From: Burkholderia lata
Lineage (GTDB): Bacteria; Pseudomonadota; Gammaproteobacteria; Burkholderiales; Burkholderiaceae
Assembly: GCF_000012945.1 (NCBI RefSeq)
Contig: NC_007509.1
Coordinates: forward strand, 682,001 to 746,000
DNA: 64,000 nucleotides
Direction: 5' to 3'
Part shown: one piece after another, positions 1-8,787 of the stretch
How positions within the stretch are numbered: position 1 is the stretch's first letter
Layout of the letters: every line of letters begins with the position of its first letter
The notes under the pieces: model-generated
Seen by the model: only the letters and a program-made list of their open reading frames with translations
What the model was told of the DNA's origin: nothing
The model's database searches: none
Translations under genes and position numbers: made by a program

Positions 1-1824
1 CGGTTTCGCTTCCGCGTCCGCGACGAACGACTGGTCGAGCTTGATGCGGTCGAACGGGAACGAGCGCAGCGTGTCGAGCGACGAATAGCCGGTACCGAAA
101 TCGTCGAGCGCGATGCTCACGCCCAGCGCCTTGATCTGCCGCAGCGTGTCCAGCGCGCGCTCGCGGCCCGCGAAGATCGTCGATTCGGTCAGCTCCAGCT
201 GCAGGCGCGACGCCGGCAGGCGGGTTTCTTCGAGCACGTCGGCCACGAGCGCTGTCAGGTCCGCGTGCATGAACTGCACGGCCGATACGTTCACCGCGAC
301 CGCATAGGGCGGCTCCCACGTGGCCGCCCGCGCGCATGCCTCGCGCAGCACCCACGCGCCGATGTCCAGGATCACGCCGTTTTCCTCGGCCAGCGGAATG
401 AACTCGGCGGGCGGAATCGTGCCGAGCGTCGCATGCTGCCAGCGCAGCAGCGCCTCGTAGCCGCGGATCTCGCCGGTCGCGAGCGAAGTCTGCACCTGGT
501 AGTGGACGCTCAACTGGTTGTCGGCCACCGCGCGGCGCAGGTCGGCCGCGAGGCTGCGGCGCGCGCGGACGATCAGGTCCATCGCCGGCTCGTAGAAGCA
601 GATCGATTGCGCGATGCTGCCCTTGGCGCGGTACATCGCGAGGTCCGCGTTGTTGATGAGGACGGCCTTGGTGGTGGCGTCGTCCGGGTAGATCGCAACA
701 CCGAAGCTCGCGCCCGGCACGACCTCGTAGTCGTCCAGCCTGACCGGCTTGTAGAGTGCCGGCTCGAGCCGCTCGAGCAGGTTCATCAGGCGCGTGTCGT
801 CGTCCATCCGGCAGAGCGCCGCGAATTCGTCGCCGCCGATGCGGGCGACGAATTCGCCTTCGCGCAGCAGGTTCGTCATGCGGCGCGCAAGGATGCGCAG
901 CACCTCGTCGCCGGCGTGGTGGCCGCGCAGGTCGTTGATTTCCTTGAAGCGGTTCAGGTCGATGCCGATCAGCGCGAGCTTCCTGCCGTGCGCTTGCGCC
1001 AGCGCGATTTCGAGGTCGAGCCGCTCGTTGAAGCTGGCCCGGTTGGGCAGGCCGGTCAGCATGTCGCTCAGCGCCAGCCGGCGCAGGTGTTCGAGCGATT
1101 CGGCCCGCACGTTGCTGTCGATCACATAGCTCACGAGCCCCGTGCAGACGATCACGAGCGACGTGCCCGCGACCGCCAGCGCCAGCGGACGCAGCTCGCT
1201 CACGTCGGTCCATGAACCGTCGAGCACCAGCGGCGTGATGCGCAGCGCGCACATCCCGGTGAAATGCAACGCGAGGATCGCGAGCGACAGCACGCCGGCC
1301 ATCTGGTTGACGGCGTGCGGCGACGGCCGCATCGCGAGGTGCAGCGCGAGCGCGGCGAGGGTCATCGCGAGGAGCACCGACGCGATCAGGTAGCTCAGGT
1401 CCCACGACACGATCCCTTCGACCCGCCACGCGAGCATGCCGGTGTAGTGCATCAGCACGATCGCCACGCCGACGATCGCGCCGCCGAGCGCGGGCGCAAC
1501 CTTGACGATGCGACAGGTCGTCAGCGCGAAGCCGATCGTGCTGCCGCCGACCGCGATGAGCAGCGACACGAGCGTGAGCGGCAGGTTGAAGTGCACGGGC
1601 GCGCCGGCGTCGAAGCCGAGCATCGCGATGAAGTGCGTGCACCAGATCGCCACGCCGGCCGAAATGGCGGTCAGCACCTGCCAGCCGAGCCGCTGCGTGC
1701 CGGCGGTGTTCACCGTGCGCTGGAACAGGCGCGCGGTGACCCACGAGCCGCCCCCGCACAACAATGCGGCAAGCAACACCAGCCAGTGGTTGTGCCGATG
1801 AACGATGCACCCGAAAACTGTCAC
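1..1824 (-). CDS. MHYT-GGDEF-EAL cyclic-di-GMP signalling protein (3' end beyond window)
   Basis: Read on the minus strand, this frame stays open from a GTG at 1824 to the left edge (608 codons), so the C-terminus is missing. The start is supported by a GGGAAGAAAGG ribosome site just upstream. The N-terminal 220 or so residues form a hydrophobic MHYT sensor with repeated H-containing motifs (CTHFIAMLGF, MHYTGM, LHFTGM), thought in this family to bind a metal and sense a gas such as O2, CO or NO. Next comes a GGDEF domain with an intact GGDEF active loop (ARIGGDEF), then an EAL domain with an intact EALLRW, ELTES and DDFGTGYSS. Both diguanylate cyclase and phosphodiesterase activity are possible; the intact EAL residues favour the latter. 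It is an inner-membrane protein and has no evident link to the catabolic genes beside it. Confidence 0.93.
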   Translation of the reverse strand, partial: MTVFGCIVHRHNHWLVLLAALLCGGGSWVTARLFQRTVNTAGTQRLGWQVLTAISAGVAIWCTHFIAMLGFDAGAPVHFNLPLTLVSLLIAVGGSTIGFALTTCRIVKVAPALGGAIVGVAIVLMHYTGMLAWRVEGIVSWDLSYLIASVLLAMTLAALALHLAMRPSPHAVNQMAGVLSLAILALHFTGMCALRITPLVLDGSWTDVSELRPLALAVAGTSLVIVCTGLVSYVIDSNVRAESLEHLRRLALSDMLTGLPNRASFNERLDLEIALAQAHGRKLALIGIDLNRFKEINDLRGHHAGDEVLRILARRMTNLLREGEFVARIGGDEFAALCRMDDDTRLMNLLERLEPALYKPVRLDDYEVVPGASFGVAIYPDDATTKAVLINNADLAMYRAKGSIAQSICFYEPAMDLIVRARRSLAADLRRAVADNQLSVHYQVQTSLATGEIRGYEALLRWQHATLGTIPPAEFIPLAEENGVILDIGAWVLREACARAATWEPPYAVAVNVSAVQFMHADLTALVADVLEETRLPASRLQLELTESTIFAGRERALDTLRQIKALGVSIALDDFGTGYSSLDTLRSFPFDRIKLDQSFVADAEAKP

Positions 1825-2328
1825 CAAAACCTTTCTTCCCCTATCCGTCGCATGGGCCGATGCCATTCCTGATCGACGCGGCGGGGGCGATGCCGCTTCG
1901 ATCAGGCGCGCCTGCAAGATATCGGCATCTGATGAATAAACTGAACGCCGCTCGGTAATGCGCAAACGATTGCCCGGCAGATATTTTTTCTGGAAAAAGT
2001 GCCGGATCGAGGCGGGATGGGGGAGCGGAGGTTTGGCCGGTGGTTTGCCGGTCTGACGCGGGGTGCAGGCAAAGGGTAATGCGGCGGGAGTGAGCTGACG
2101 TTCACCTTCCGGTTTCTTGAGGGGGCATCGTCGATGACCGGGGAGCGCGACGCGGAGCGCGGCCGGGGCAGCTGTCTGCCGGAACGCGCGCCGGTCCGCA
2201 GGCTGCGAGTGCACCGCTACGATGACCGTGGCGGGCTGCTCGGGTGGCGTGCCGCCCGCGTCTGCGCATGACGTCGTCGGCAGAGTATTCCGGATCGACG
2301 CTGCTGCGCCGGCCCGATACGCGTTGCG
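1825..2328. other. intergenic region, no gene recognised
   Basis: About 500 bp between the start of the MHYT gene and the stop of the SDR at 2329. Short open frames occur on both strands but none resembles a known protein or has a convincing ribosome site. The promoter of the MHYT gene should lie near the AT-rich stretch around 1975-1995, but I could not assign -35 and -10 boxes. Confidence 0.5.
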
Positions 2329-3075
2329 TCACTCCACCAATTTGTGGGCTTTTTTGATACCGGCTCCGGCGGCAAGGAATCCGCCGTCGACAGCCAGGCA
2401 TTGCCCGGTGATGTATCGGGACCTTTTCGAAGCAAGATACGCAACGGCGTCGCCGACTTCCTCCGGCTCGGCCATGCGATTGAAGGGGATGTCGTCGAGG
2501 TATTCGTCGAAATCCGCCTTCGAAAGCTGCTCACGCAACATGTTGCTGTTGACCGGTCCGGGCGCGACGGCATTGCAGCGCACGCCCAGTGCGGCGTATT
2601 CCAGCGCCGTTTGTCGCGTCAGCTGGATGATGCCGGCCTTCGACGCGCCATAGGCCACCCGGCCGAATCCGGCTCGAATCCCGGCAATCGATGCGATGTT
2701 GACGATCGCGCCATGACCGCTGCGCACCAGGAGATCGGTTGCCAATTGCGTCAAGACCAACGGCGCGGTCAGGTTGAGATCCAGAACCTGGTTCCAGTCC
2801 TCCAGCGAGATATCGCGGACCAGGGAAAGCCTGGCCATTCCGGCGTTGTTGACCAGCACCGACAGTTCAGTCAGCTTTGCGAAGTAACGGCGGCAAGCAT
2901 CGAAGTCGGTGACGTCCAGCGCGTCCGCACGCATGCCGTCGGGCGGTGAAAAATTCGCCAGCGCTTCTTGCCGGTCGAGAATGATGACGCTCCAGCCGTC
3001 GTCGCGGAGGCTCCGGGAGATCGCCAGGCCAAGCGTGCCGGCTCCGCCGGTCACGATTGCGGTTCCATTCGTCAT
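2329..3075 (-). CDS. SDR family NAD(P)-dependent oxidoreductase
   Basis: This 248-residue classical short-chain dehydrogenase/reductase has a Rossmann nucleotide motif TGGAGTLG near the N-terminus, NNAG around residue 75, and a catalytic Ser (IASIAG) plus Tyr and Lys (YGASK). The C-terminal region carries the usual VDGG. The frame is open further upstream, but the ATG at 3075 has AAAGGAACAACC in front of it and begins the Rossmann strand at the normal distance. The gene is divergent from the TetR gene at 3641. It probably oxidises or reduces a hydroxyl/keto group on an acyl-CoA or cyclic substrate; the exact substrate cannot be read. A CCGTRCTTTGAAA motif lies in its upstream region (3368-3380). 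Confidence 0.9.
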   Translation of the reverse strand: MTNGTAIVTGGAGTLGLAISRSLRDDGWSVIILDRQEALANFSPPDGMRADALDVTDFDACRRYFAKLTELSVLVNNAGMARLSLVRDISLEDWNQVLDLNLTAPLVLTQLATDLLVRSGHGAIVNIASIAGIRAGFGRVAYGASKAGIIQLTRQTALEYAALGVRCNAVAPGPVNSNMLREQLSKADFDEYLDDIPFNRMAEPEEVGDAVAYLASKRSRYITGQCLAVDGGFLAAGAGIKKAHKLVE

Positions 3076-3367
3076 GGTTGTTCCTTTGATGGATGAAGCG
3101 GCCGGGTTGGATTCGATCATCGGCTTCCAACCGAACCGTTACGCAAGGGACGCCGCCCGCTTTCGATATGGCATGGTCGGGAGATCCTTCCCGGGCAGGC
3201 ATCGACCGAACGTTCATCGGGATGCCGCCACGTGCCCTGCCCGCATCGAAGAAGATCGGCCACTCGCGTGCCGAGCGTGACGCAAGGCGTCTCCTGCGTT
3301 CTTGTCGCCGTTCGATGGATGGTTGGATGGAGGGAATGAAGGCGTCAATCCAGCCGGATGCCGGTTA

Positions 3368-3380
3368 CCGTACTTTGAAA
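3368..3380 (+). promoter_or_regulatory. candidate IclR-type operator, CCGTACTTTGAAA
   Basis: Exact match to the 13-bp motif CCGTRCTTTGAAA that recurs at 33.4-33.95 kb and 37.67-37.73 kb. Its presence between the divergent SDR and TetR genes could tie the SDR to the regulator of the 30-38 kb module. The assignment to an IclR protein is inference. Confidence 0.45.
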
Positions 3381-3532
3381 CCGGCCGGTCGAAGCGTCCG
3401 TCCGGGACACGTCGCTGGGCGGGCTCGATGGAGAGTGGGAGCGATGCACACCGCCCGATCGCGAGCCGACTGTCGGAGAACGGCCCTGCGGCCTGCTCCG
3501 GGTGCTTCCGCGCGCACGGTGGGGCCGTACAA

Positions 3533-3562
3533 TTGACAGCCAATCAGTATTCAAGATATTCT
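3533..3562 (+). promoter_or_regulatory. sigma-70 promoter of the TetR gene
   Basis: A perfect TTGACA at 3533-3538 is followed after 18 bp by TATTCT at 3557-3562. The start codon at 3641 lies about 75 nt downstream of the expected transcription start. The -10 box is covered by the palindrome at 3553-3576. Confidence 0.7.
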
Positions 3563-3576
3563 CGCCGGTATATTTT
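3553..3576. promoter_or_regulatory. TetR operator, autoregulatory copy
   Basis: Inverted half-sites AAGATATTC and GTATATTTT are separated by 6 bp. The right half is identical to that of the perfect palindrome at 17952-17975, and the left half matches in 7 of 9 positions with the same spacing. It overlaps the -10 box of the TetR promoter, the usual place for negative autoregulation. Confidence 0.7.
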
Positions 3577-3640
3577 CTTGTCTCGCGCCGACTTCCTGGT
3601 TCGCCTCGAGAATGGATTTTCTGAATTTCCGGGAAACACG

Positions 3641-4363
3641 ATGCTTCAGAAAGAAAACAAGCGGGGAGGCAGCTCCGCCAAGCCGGATGCACCCGAAATC
3701 AATGCGAAGGCGCAGATCAAGGAATACAAGGAAACCCTGATCGTCGATGCCGCCGCCAAGCTGTTCTACGAGAAAGGGTTCCAGCGCACGACGATTGACG
3801 ATATCGCGGCCTCCCTGGGCTTCACCAAACCCTTCGTCTACACGTACTTCACTTCCAAGCACAGCATCCTGGAGCGGTTGTTCGATCGCATCTACGATCA
3901 GGTCCTCCAGTCGGCGACCAACTTCGACGAGTCGTCGCATGCCCACCCGGAGCAACGGCTGAGGCACTTCGTCTACGGATATATCCGCAAGAACCTCGAG
4001 CAACCGCAGTTCGCCGCGGTCTTGCTGGAAGAAGAAAAGAACCTCAGCGCCGAAAAGCTCGAATACATGCGCGTCAAGCAGCATGGGTTCGACGATCAGC
4101 TTGCCCAGTTGATCGCGGCGTGCGCGGAGGCCGCGGGCAGCTACATCGCGGAGCCCAAGCTCGCCGCACTGTCCATCAGCGGGATGGTTCGCTGCCTGCA
4201 TCGCTGGTATTCGCCGCAAGGGCGCATGACCATCGAGCAAGTGTGCGAGGAGTTGACGAATATCTCGATGCGCATTGCCGGCGTGCCGCCGGAACCACTA
4301 TCGAAGCGCAGCGGCAGAACATCGGGGGCAAGCGTGCCGCGCAAACGCGCCAAGCCAGCCTGA
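3641..4363 (+). CDS. TetR/AcrR family transcriptional regulator
   Basis: This 240-residue protein has a TetR-type DNA-binding domain at about residues 28-75, with the helix-turn-helix running through DDIAASLGF and PFVYTYF, and an all-helical ligand domain after it. The C-terminus is basic (ending RKRAKPA). The ATG at 3641 is chosen because homology starts just after it; the reading frame is open further upstream but contains the promoter. It lies convergent to the ligase gene at 4540, the last gene of an 11-gene operon. A shared palindrome on its own promoter and ahead of that operon (17952-17975) makes it the likely repressor, presumably released by an acyl-CoA or pathway intermediate. Confidence 0.92.
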   Translation: MLQKENKRGGSSAKPDAPEINAKAQIKEYKETLIVDAAAKLFYEKGFQRTTIDDIAASLGFTKPFVYTYFTSKHSILERLFDRIYDQVLQSATNFDESSHAHPEQRLRHFVYGYIRKNLEQPQFAAVLLEEEKNLSAEKLEYMRVKQHGFDDQLAQLIAACAEAAGSYIAEPKLAALSISGMVRCLHRWYSPQGRMTIEQVCEELTNISMRIAGVPPEPLSKRSGRTSGASVPRKRAKPA

Positions 4364-4492
4364 ACGAAACCAGGGGCGGGCCCGTTCGACCGCGCAAGCG
4401 TTCCCGCGAAGGACAACACCGCTGCCGTCGGCCTTATCGGGCTCCGCACGTCATCTCCGTCAATGCGAGTGCGGGTATGGCGATGAAATGCC

Positions 4493-4525
4493 GTGAGGGG
4501 GCGCACCGTGAGCTCGCCCCCTCAC
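4493..4525. terminator. bidirectional hairpin between convergent genes
   Basis: A perfect 11-bp inverted repeat (GTGAGGGGGCG with its complement, 11-nt loop) lies between the TetR stop and the ligase stop. There is no long T-run, but the position between two converging genes fits a shared terminator. Confidence 0.6.
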
Positions 4526-4539
4526 TTCGCACACCCATC

Positions 4540-6192
4540 TTAGGTGGCGTGCCCTTCACCTTCACCGGACAGGCCGAAAAACCGCGGTTCATCCCGCAGC
4601 GACAGCTCCTCGATCGCACGTTTCCGAATGAGTCCGCGCTGGATTTTTCCCGACGCAGTCTGCGGCAACGCGTCCACGATGACCGCGCGCCTCGGAATCT
4701 TGAAGCTGGCAATCTTCCCCTTGCACGCGGACAGGATGGCTTCCTCGGTGATCGCAGCGCCGTCACGAAGGACGACGTACGCAACCGGCACCTCCACCAG
4801 CCGTTCATGGGGCACCCCGACAACGGCAACCTGAAGAATCTCGCCAACCAGCTCACTCAGCGCCTGTTCCACGCCTTGCGGAGATACGTTCTCGCCGCCC
4901 ACTTTCAGCATTTCCTTGTATCGCCCGGTGAAGCGAAGAAATCCGTCCGCACGCATCACGCCCTGATCCCCGCTATGCAGCCAGCCGTCGGCGTCGATGG
5001 TATCGGCGGTGGCCCGAGGATCGCCCAGGTAGCCCTTCATGATCGAATAGCCGCGAAACCACATCTCCCCCGGCGTCCCGATCGGCACATCCTTGTCGGT
5101 TGCCGGATCGACCAAACGCACTTCGAGACCCGGTAACGGCCGCCCGGACGAATAGCAACGCACGTCCTCCGGCTCGTCGGGGGCACAGGTACACATCCAG
5201 CTCCAGGACTCCGACAGGCTGGTGCCGGTAACGGTCGGGCAAAACACGCGCTGAACCTGCACGGCCACCGCCGCCGAAGTGTCCATGCCGGACGGCAATG
5301 TTCCAAAACGCAGGCTGCGGACGTTTCTCGGGCGCTCCGCCTGACGGTTCAGCAGGTCGGCATAGTGCGTCTCGAAGCCATGGATGATATTCACCGACTC
5401 GCGCTCGATGGCATCCAATGCCGCATCCGCGTCGAACCGCTCCATGATGACCTGACGACATCCGCCGAACACGCACTGGAGAATCACTTCGCTCAGCGAA
5501 TAGAGATGGAACATCGGCAGGTAGTTGATCGCGGTCTCGCCGGGCTTCACGCCCCACATCCGGGCCCGATCACGCACCCCTCGCACGCAGCTATGATCGT
5601 GCATCACACCCTTGGGGCGGCCAGTCGTACCCGATGTGAATACGATCAACGCCAGATCGCTCGCCGTGCATGCGGCCCTGCGATCCGATAGTGCCCGCCA
5701 CTCGGCGGAGGAATAGTCGCCCCCCTCGAGAGCGGGCCATGCCACCGATCCGGGCAGGCACCCGTCCCCGATCACCACGGTCCGCAGGTTGCCCTGCTCC
5801 AGGTCCGCCGCCAGGCTGCGCCGAATCAGGTCGGCAAAGTCGATCGGCCCCGCGCGCCCCGTCATGATCAGCAATGTGCACTCGCCACGACGCACCACGT
5901 CGACCAGATCGGCTTCGCGGTAGCGCAAATTCAACGGCACTGCGACGGCGCGAATGCGCCATAGCGCAAAGATGGCGACGACATATTCGGGACCGTTGCC
6001 CGCCAGCAGCCCCACCTTGTCGCCTGCCGTCACCCCCAGCCGCATCAAGCCGCAAGCAACCTTGTCGATCCGGCCGTCGAGCTCGACATAGTCCATGGAG
6101 CCGGTCGCCCAGACCATGGCTTCCTGATGCGGCCATCGTTCGGCCGCCCGTGCAGGCAACTCGCCGAGGAGCGGAAAATTTTCGTTCGTCAT
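4540..6192 (-). CDS. AMP-dependent acyl-CoA ligase (last gene of TetR-controlled operon)
   Basis: This 550-residue ANL-superfamily ligase activates a carboxylic acid to its CoA thioester via an acyl-adenylate. The P-loop is FTSGTTGRPKG near residue 190, the A5 region reads TGTSLSE, the hinge GRYKEMLKVGGENVSP is near residue 440, and the catalytic lysine sits in LPQTASGKIQR. It is a close paralogue of the ligase at 16167, sharing GFETHYADLL, FGTLP.GM and the unusual CPTVTG stretch, so the operon begins and ends with related ligases. It starts 50 bp downstream of the SDR stop at 6243 and is probably cotranscribed. The substrate is unknown. Confidence 0.93.
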   Translation of the reverse strand: MTNENFPLLGELPARAAERWPHQEAMVWATGSMDYVELDGRIDKVACGLMRLGVTAGDKVGLLAGNGPEYVVAIFALWRIRAVAVPLNLRYREADLVDVVRRGECTLLIMTGRAGPIDFADLIRRSLAADLEQGNLRTVVIGDGCLPGSVAWPALEGGDYSSAEWRALSDRRAACTASDLALIVFTSGTTGRPKGVMHDHSCVRGVRDRARMWGVKPGETAINYLPMFHLYSLSEVILQCVFGGCRQVIMERFDADAALDAIERESVNIIHGFETHYADLLNRQAERPRNVRSLRFGTLPSGMDTSAAVAVQVQRVFCPTVTGTSLSESWSWMCTCAPDEPEDVRCYSSGRPLPGLEVRLVDPATDKDVPIGTPGEMWFRGYSIMKGYLGDPRATADTIDADGWLHSGDQGVMRADGFLRFTGRYKEMLKVGGENVSPQGVEQALSELVGEILQVAVVGVPHERLVEVPVAYVVLRDGAAITEEAILSACKGKIASFKIPRRAVIVDALPQTASGKIQRGLIRKRAIEELSLRDEPRFFGLSGEGEGHAT

Positions 6193-6242
6193 CGCCTTTT
6201 CGAGCCTTCCACAAATTGAATATCCGTCATTGGGACCCGAGC

Positions 6243-7004
6243 TCAGTCAACCATGGTCAACCCGCCGTCGACACTCAGGATCTGGCCGGTAAGGTAGGCG
6301 GACTGGTCGGCGGCAAAGAGCATCACGCCATTTGCAATGTCCTGCGGTTGTCCAAGGCGCCGCAACGGGATCGCGCGATTGAAATGCTGGAGCATCCTTT
6401 CCGATTGCAACCGCAGCAACGGGGTATCGATGGCGCCTGGCGCAATGCAATTGACGGTAATGGCATGTTTCGCCATCTCCCTGGCAAGCGACTTGGTAAA
6501 AGCGTTGACACCGCCCTTCGCTCCCGCATACACGGTTTCTCCCGCATTGCCGATGCGCCCCGCCCCGCTGGAGATATTGACCACACGACCATCTCGGCCG
6601 GCTGCAACCAGGGGGCGCAAAAACTGCTGGCACACCAGTACGGCGCTGGTGTAATTGACTGCAATGATTTTCTCGATGAACGCCAGGGAGTTCTCGAGAA
6701 ATGGCTCGGTCGGTGTCCACCCGGCGTTGTTCACGATCAGATCGGCGAGTCCGAAGCTGTCCTGCGTGAATGCCTGCAATCGCGCGACGTCGGCGGCCTT
6801 GCTGACGTCGGCGACAATGCTTTCCGCTTGCCCGCCTTGCTCGCGAATGCGTGTCACCGTTTCTTCGGCGCCCAACTCATTCAGATCAGTCACCACCACC
6901 TTCGCACCCGCTGCCGCAAGCGTGGTGGCAATGGCCCGCCCGCAGCCGGAGCCCGCACCGGTGACAACCGCGACGCGGTCCCGAATGGTCAACGAATAGT
7001 TCAT
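6243..7004 (-). CDS. SDR family oxidoreductase
   Basis: This 253-residue classical SDR has TGAGSGCGRA as its dinucleotide motif near residue 15, NNAG around residue 93, and a catalytic set of Ser (ISSGAG), Tyr and Lys (YAGAK), with VDGG near the C-terminus. An Asp after the second beta strand (VVTDLN) suggests NAD rather than NADP. It lies in the operon 178 bp downstream of the enoyl-CoA hydratase and 50 bp before the terminal ligase. It is likely a beta-hydroxyacyl-CoA or alcohol dehydrogenase of the pathway; the substrate is not evident. Confidence 0.9.
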   Translation of the reverse strand: MNYSLTIRDRVAVVTGAGSGCGRAIATTLAAAGAKVVVTDLNELGAEETVTRIREQGGQAESIVADVSKAADVARLQAFTQDSFGLADLIVNNAGWTPTEPFLENSLAFIEKIIAVNYTSAVLVCQQFLRPLVAAGRDGRVVNISSGAGRIGNAGETVYAGAKGGVNAFTKSLAREMAKHAITVNCIAPGAIDTPLLRLQSERMLQHFNRAIPLRRLGQPQDIANGVMLFAADQSAYLTGQILSVDGGLTMVD

Positions 7005-7182
7005 GTCCTGTTTCCGATTTCAGCTTGAATACCGCTCAATTGATGATCCGGGATGCGCGCCCTGCCTCGATCGCACCGGCGGAAGTCACGCACTGTCCTC
7101 AATCCGGGCGAACGCGGGTTTCAACGAGTCGCGCCGTCAAGAAGTTTGTCCGGATCGACCTGCATCGCGCATGCGGATCCGG

Positions 7183-7947
7183 CTATCGCCCCTCCCATTG
7201 CGGCACCCGCTTTTCAGCAAATGCGGCCGCGCCTTCACGGGCGTCGCGCGACGCAAACACGGGATCGGTGATTTCGCGCTGGCGCACGAACATTTCCGCC
7301 GTCGACCAGTCTCGCGACGCACGCATCACGCGTTTGCTCGCCGCAACCGCAAGGGGCCCGTTCGCGGCAATCTTGCCCGCAAGCTCGATGGCCACGGCCA
7401 ACGCGTCGCCGGGCGGCGTCAGCCGGTTGACGAGCCCATATTCGAACGCACGCTTCGCATCGAGCATGTCGCCGGTCAATACGAGTTCGAGCGCGATGCG
7501 TTCCGGCAACTGATGCTGGATGCGCAGCAATCCGCCGGCAGCCGCCACGAGCCCACGCTTTGTCTCGGGCAACCCGAACCGGGCGGTTTCCGATGCGACC
7601 ACCAGGTCGGACGCCAGCACGACCTCGAAGCCGCCGGCCAGCGCATAGCCCTCGACGGCCGCGATCAGCGGTTTGCCGGGCGGCGCCTCGGTGATACCCG
7701 CGAAACCGCGCCCGGGAATGCTCGGCCGCTCGCCTTTCAGGAACCCCTTGAGATCCATGCCGGAACAGAATGCCCCTCCGGCGCCTGTGATGATCGCGGC
7801 CCGCAGATCGTCGCGGCGCTCGAGCGTGTCGAGTTCGGCCGCAATGGCTTCCGCTATCGCCTTCGTGCACGCATTGCGTGCTTCCAGACGATTGATCGTG
7901 AGAATCTGAATACCGTTCCGATATTCAACGAGCAATTCATCGCTCAT
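7183..7947 (-). CDS. enoyl-CoA hydratase/isomerase (crotonase) family protein
   Basis: This 254-residue crotonase-fold enzyme has an oxyanion-hole segment around AFCSGMDLKGF and a helix at EGYALAGGFE. An acidic residue in GLPETKRGL is at the position of a crotonase catalytic glutamate. It should hydrate or isomerise an enoyl-CoA. Two start codons six bases apart are possible; the AGGAGGG ribosome site leaves only 2 nt before the ATG at 7953 but 8 nt before the one at 7947, so 7947 is chosen. It lies between a thiolase/dehydrogenase pair and an SDR, the normal setting of a beta-oxidation gene. Confidence 0.92.
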   Translation of the reverse strand: MSDELLVEYRNGIQILTINRLEARNACTKAIAEAIAAELDTLERRDDLRAAIITGAGGAFCSGMDLKGFLKGERPSIPGRGFAGITEAPPGKPLIAAVEGYALAGGFEVVLASDLVVASETARFGLPETKRGLVAAAGGLLRIQHQLPERIALELVLTGDMLDAKRAFEYGLVNRLTPPGDALAVAIELAGKIAANGPLAVAASKRVMRASRDWSTAEMFVRQREITDPVFASRDAREGAAAFAEKRVPQWEGR

Positions 7948-7990
7948 CGTCATGTCCCTCCTGTCAACGCATGGGTGGATGACAGCCGGC

Positions 7991-8758
7991 TCAACGCGGC
8001 TGCATCCGGATCGCGCCGTCGAGACGAATGGTTTCGCCGTTCAGCATCGTGTTTTCCAGCACGTGCACCGCAAGCGATGCAAATTCGTCCGCCTCCCCGA
8101 GCCGCGGCGGAAACGGGACCATGCGGCCCAGCGACGTGCGGACTTCTTCCGGAAGGCGCGCGAGCAGCGGCGTATCGAACAGCCCCGGCGCGATCGTGCA
8201 CACGCGAATCCCCTTGCTGGCGAGATCCCGTGCGGCGACCAGCGTCATGCCGACGATGCCGGCCTTCGACGATGCATACGGCACCTGCCCGATCTGCCCT
8301 TCGAATGCCGCGACCGATGCAGTCAGCACGCACGCGCCGCGCTGCCCTCCCGCGTCCGGCTCGTTGCGGGCCATCTCCGCCGCCGCGAGCCGCAGCACGT
8401 TGAAGGTGCCGACCAGGTTGATGCGAACGACCGACTCGAAAGCCTCCAGCGAGCCCGGCGAGCCGTCCTTCTCGACGAGTCGCACCGCACCGCCGCGGCC
8501 GGCGCAATGTACGAGCGAGCGCAGCGTGCCGCGGCGGCGTGCCGCCTCGAACACGCCGGTCATGTCGTCCGCGCTCGTCACGTCGGCCGCGACGAATGAA
8601 ACGCCGGCGCCGAGCGAATCGGCCACCGCCGCACCGTTCGATGTCGACAGATCGGCGATGACGACGTGTGCGCCCTTCCCGGCCAGCCGCTTCGTGCTCG
8701 CCAGGCCCAACCCCGACGCGCCGCCCGTGACGACTGCCACTGTTCCTGCAAAATCCAT
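7991..8758 (-). CDS. SDR, 3-hydroxyacyl-CoA dehydrogenase type 2-like
   Basis: This 255-residue SDR reads TGGASGLGLA at the dinucleotide site, uses D (VIADLS) after the second strand, and has Ser, Tyr and Lys at TASVAA and YASSK. The segments CTIAPGLFDTPLL, PFPPRLGE and the ending around NGETIRLDGAIRM are typical of type 2 3-hydroxyacyl-CoA dehydrogenases (the HSD17B10 group), which oxidise L-3-hydroxyacyl-CoA with NAD. The open frame extends about 1 kb upstream, but that part lies inside the thiolase gene; the ATG at 8758 has AGGAGA nine bases ahead. It is 29 bp behind the thiolase, so the two probably act in sequence. Confidence 0.92.
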   Translation of the reverse strand: MDFAGTVAVVTGGASGLGLASTKRLAGKGAHVVIADLSTSNGAAVADSLGAGVSFVAADVTSADDMTGVFEAARRRGTLRSLVHCAGRGGAVRLVEKDGSPGSLEAFESVVRINLVGTFNVLRLAAAEMARNEPDAGGQRGACVLTASVAAFEGQIGQVPYASSKAGIVGMTLVAARDLASKGIRVCTIAPGLFDTPLLARLPEEVRTSLGRMVPFPPRLGEADEFASLAVHVLENTMLNGETIRLDGAIRMQPR

Positions 8759-8787
8759 GATGGTGTTCTCCTGAATGTCCTGCCGGT

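Larger units (their letters stand above)
3076..3640. other. divergent intergenic region between SDR and TetR genes
   Basis: 565 bp with no gene of its own. It holds a CCGTACTTTGAAA motif at 3368-3380, also found repeatedly around 33-38 kb, and the TetR promoter with its overlapping palindrome at 3533-3576. A long open frame that joins upstream DNA to the TetR gene is discounted because the TetR homology begins only after 3641. Confidence 0.6.

Noticed and set aside
265..1872. Long open frames on the plus strand opposite the MHYT-GGDEF-EAL gene
   Set aside because: They are rich in His, Arg and Gln without domains, the mark of the antisense of high-GC coding DNA. The minus strand gives intact MHYT, GGDEF and EAL motifs.
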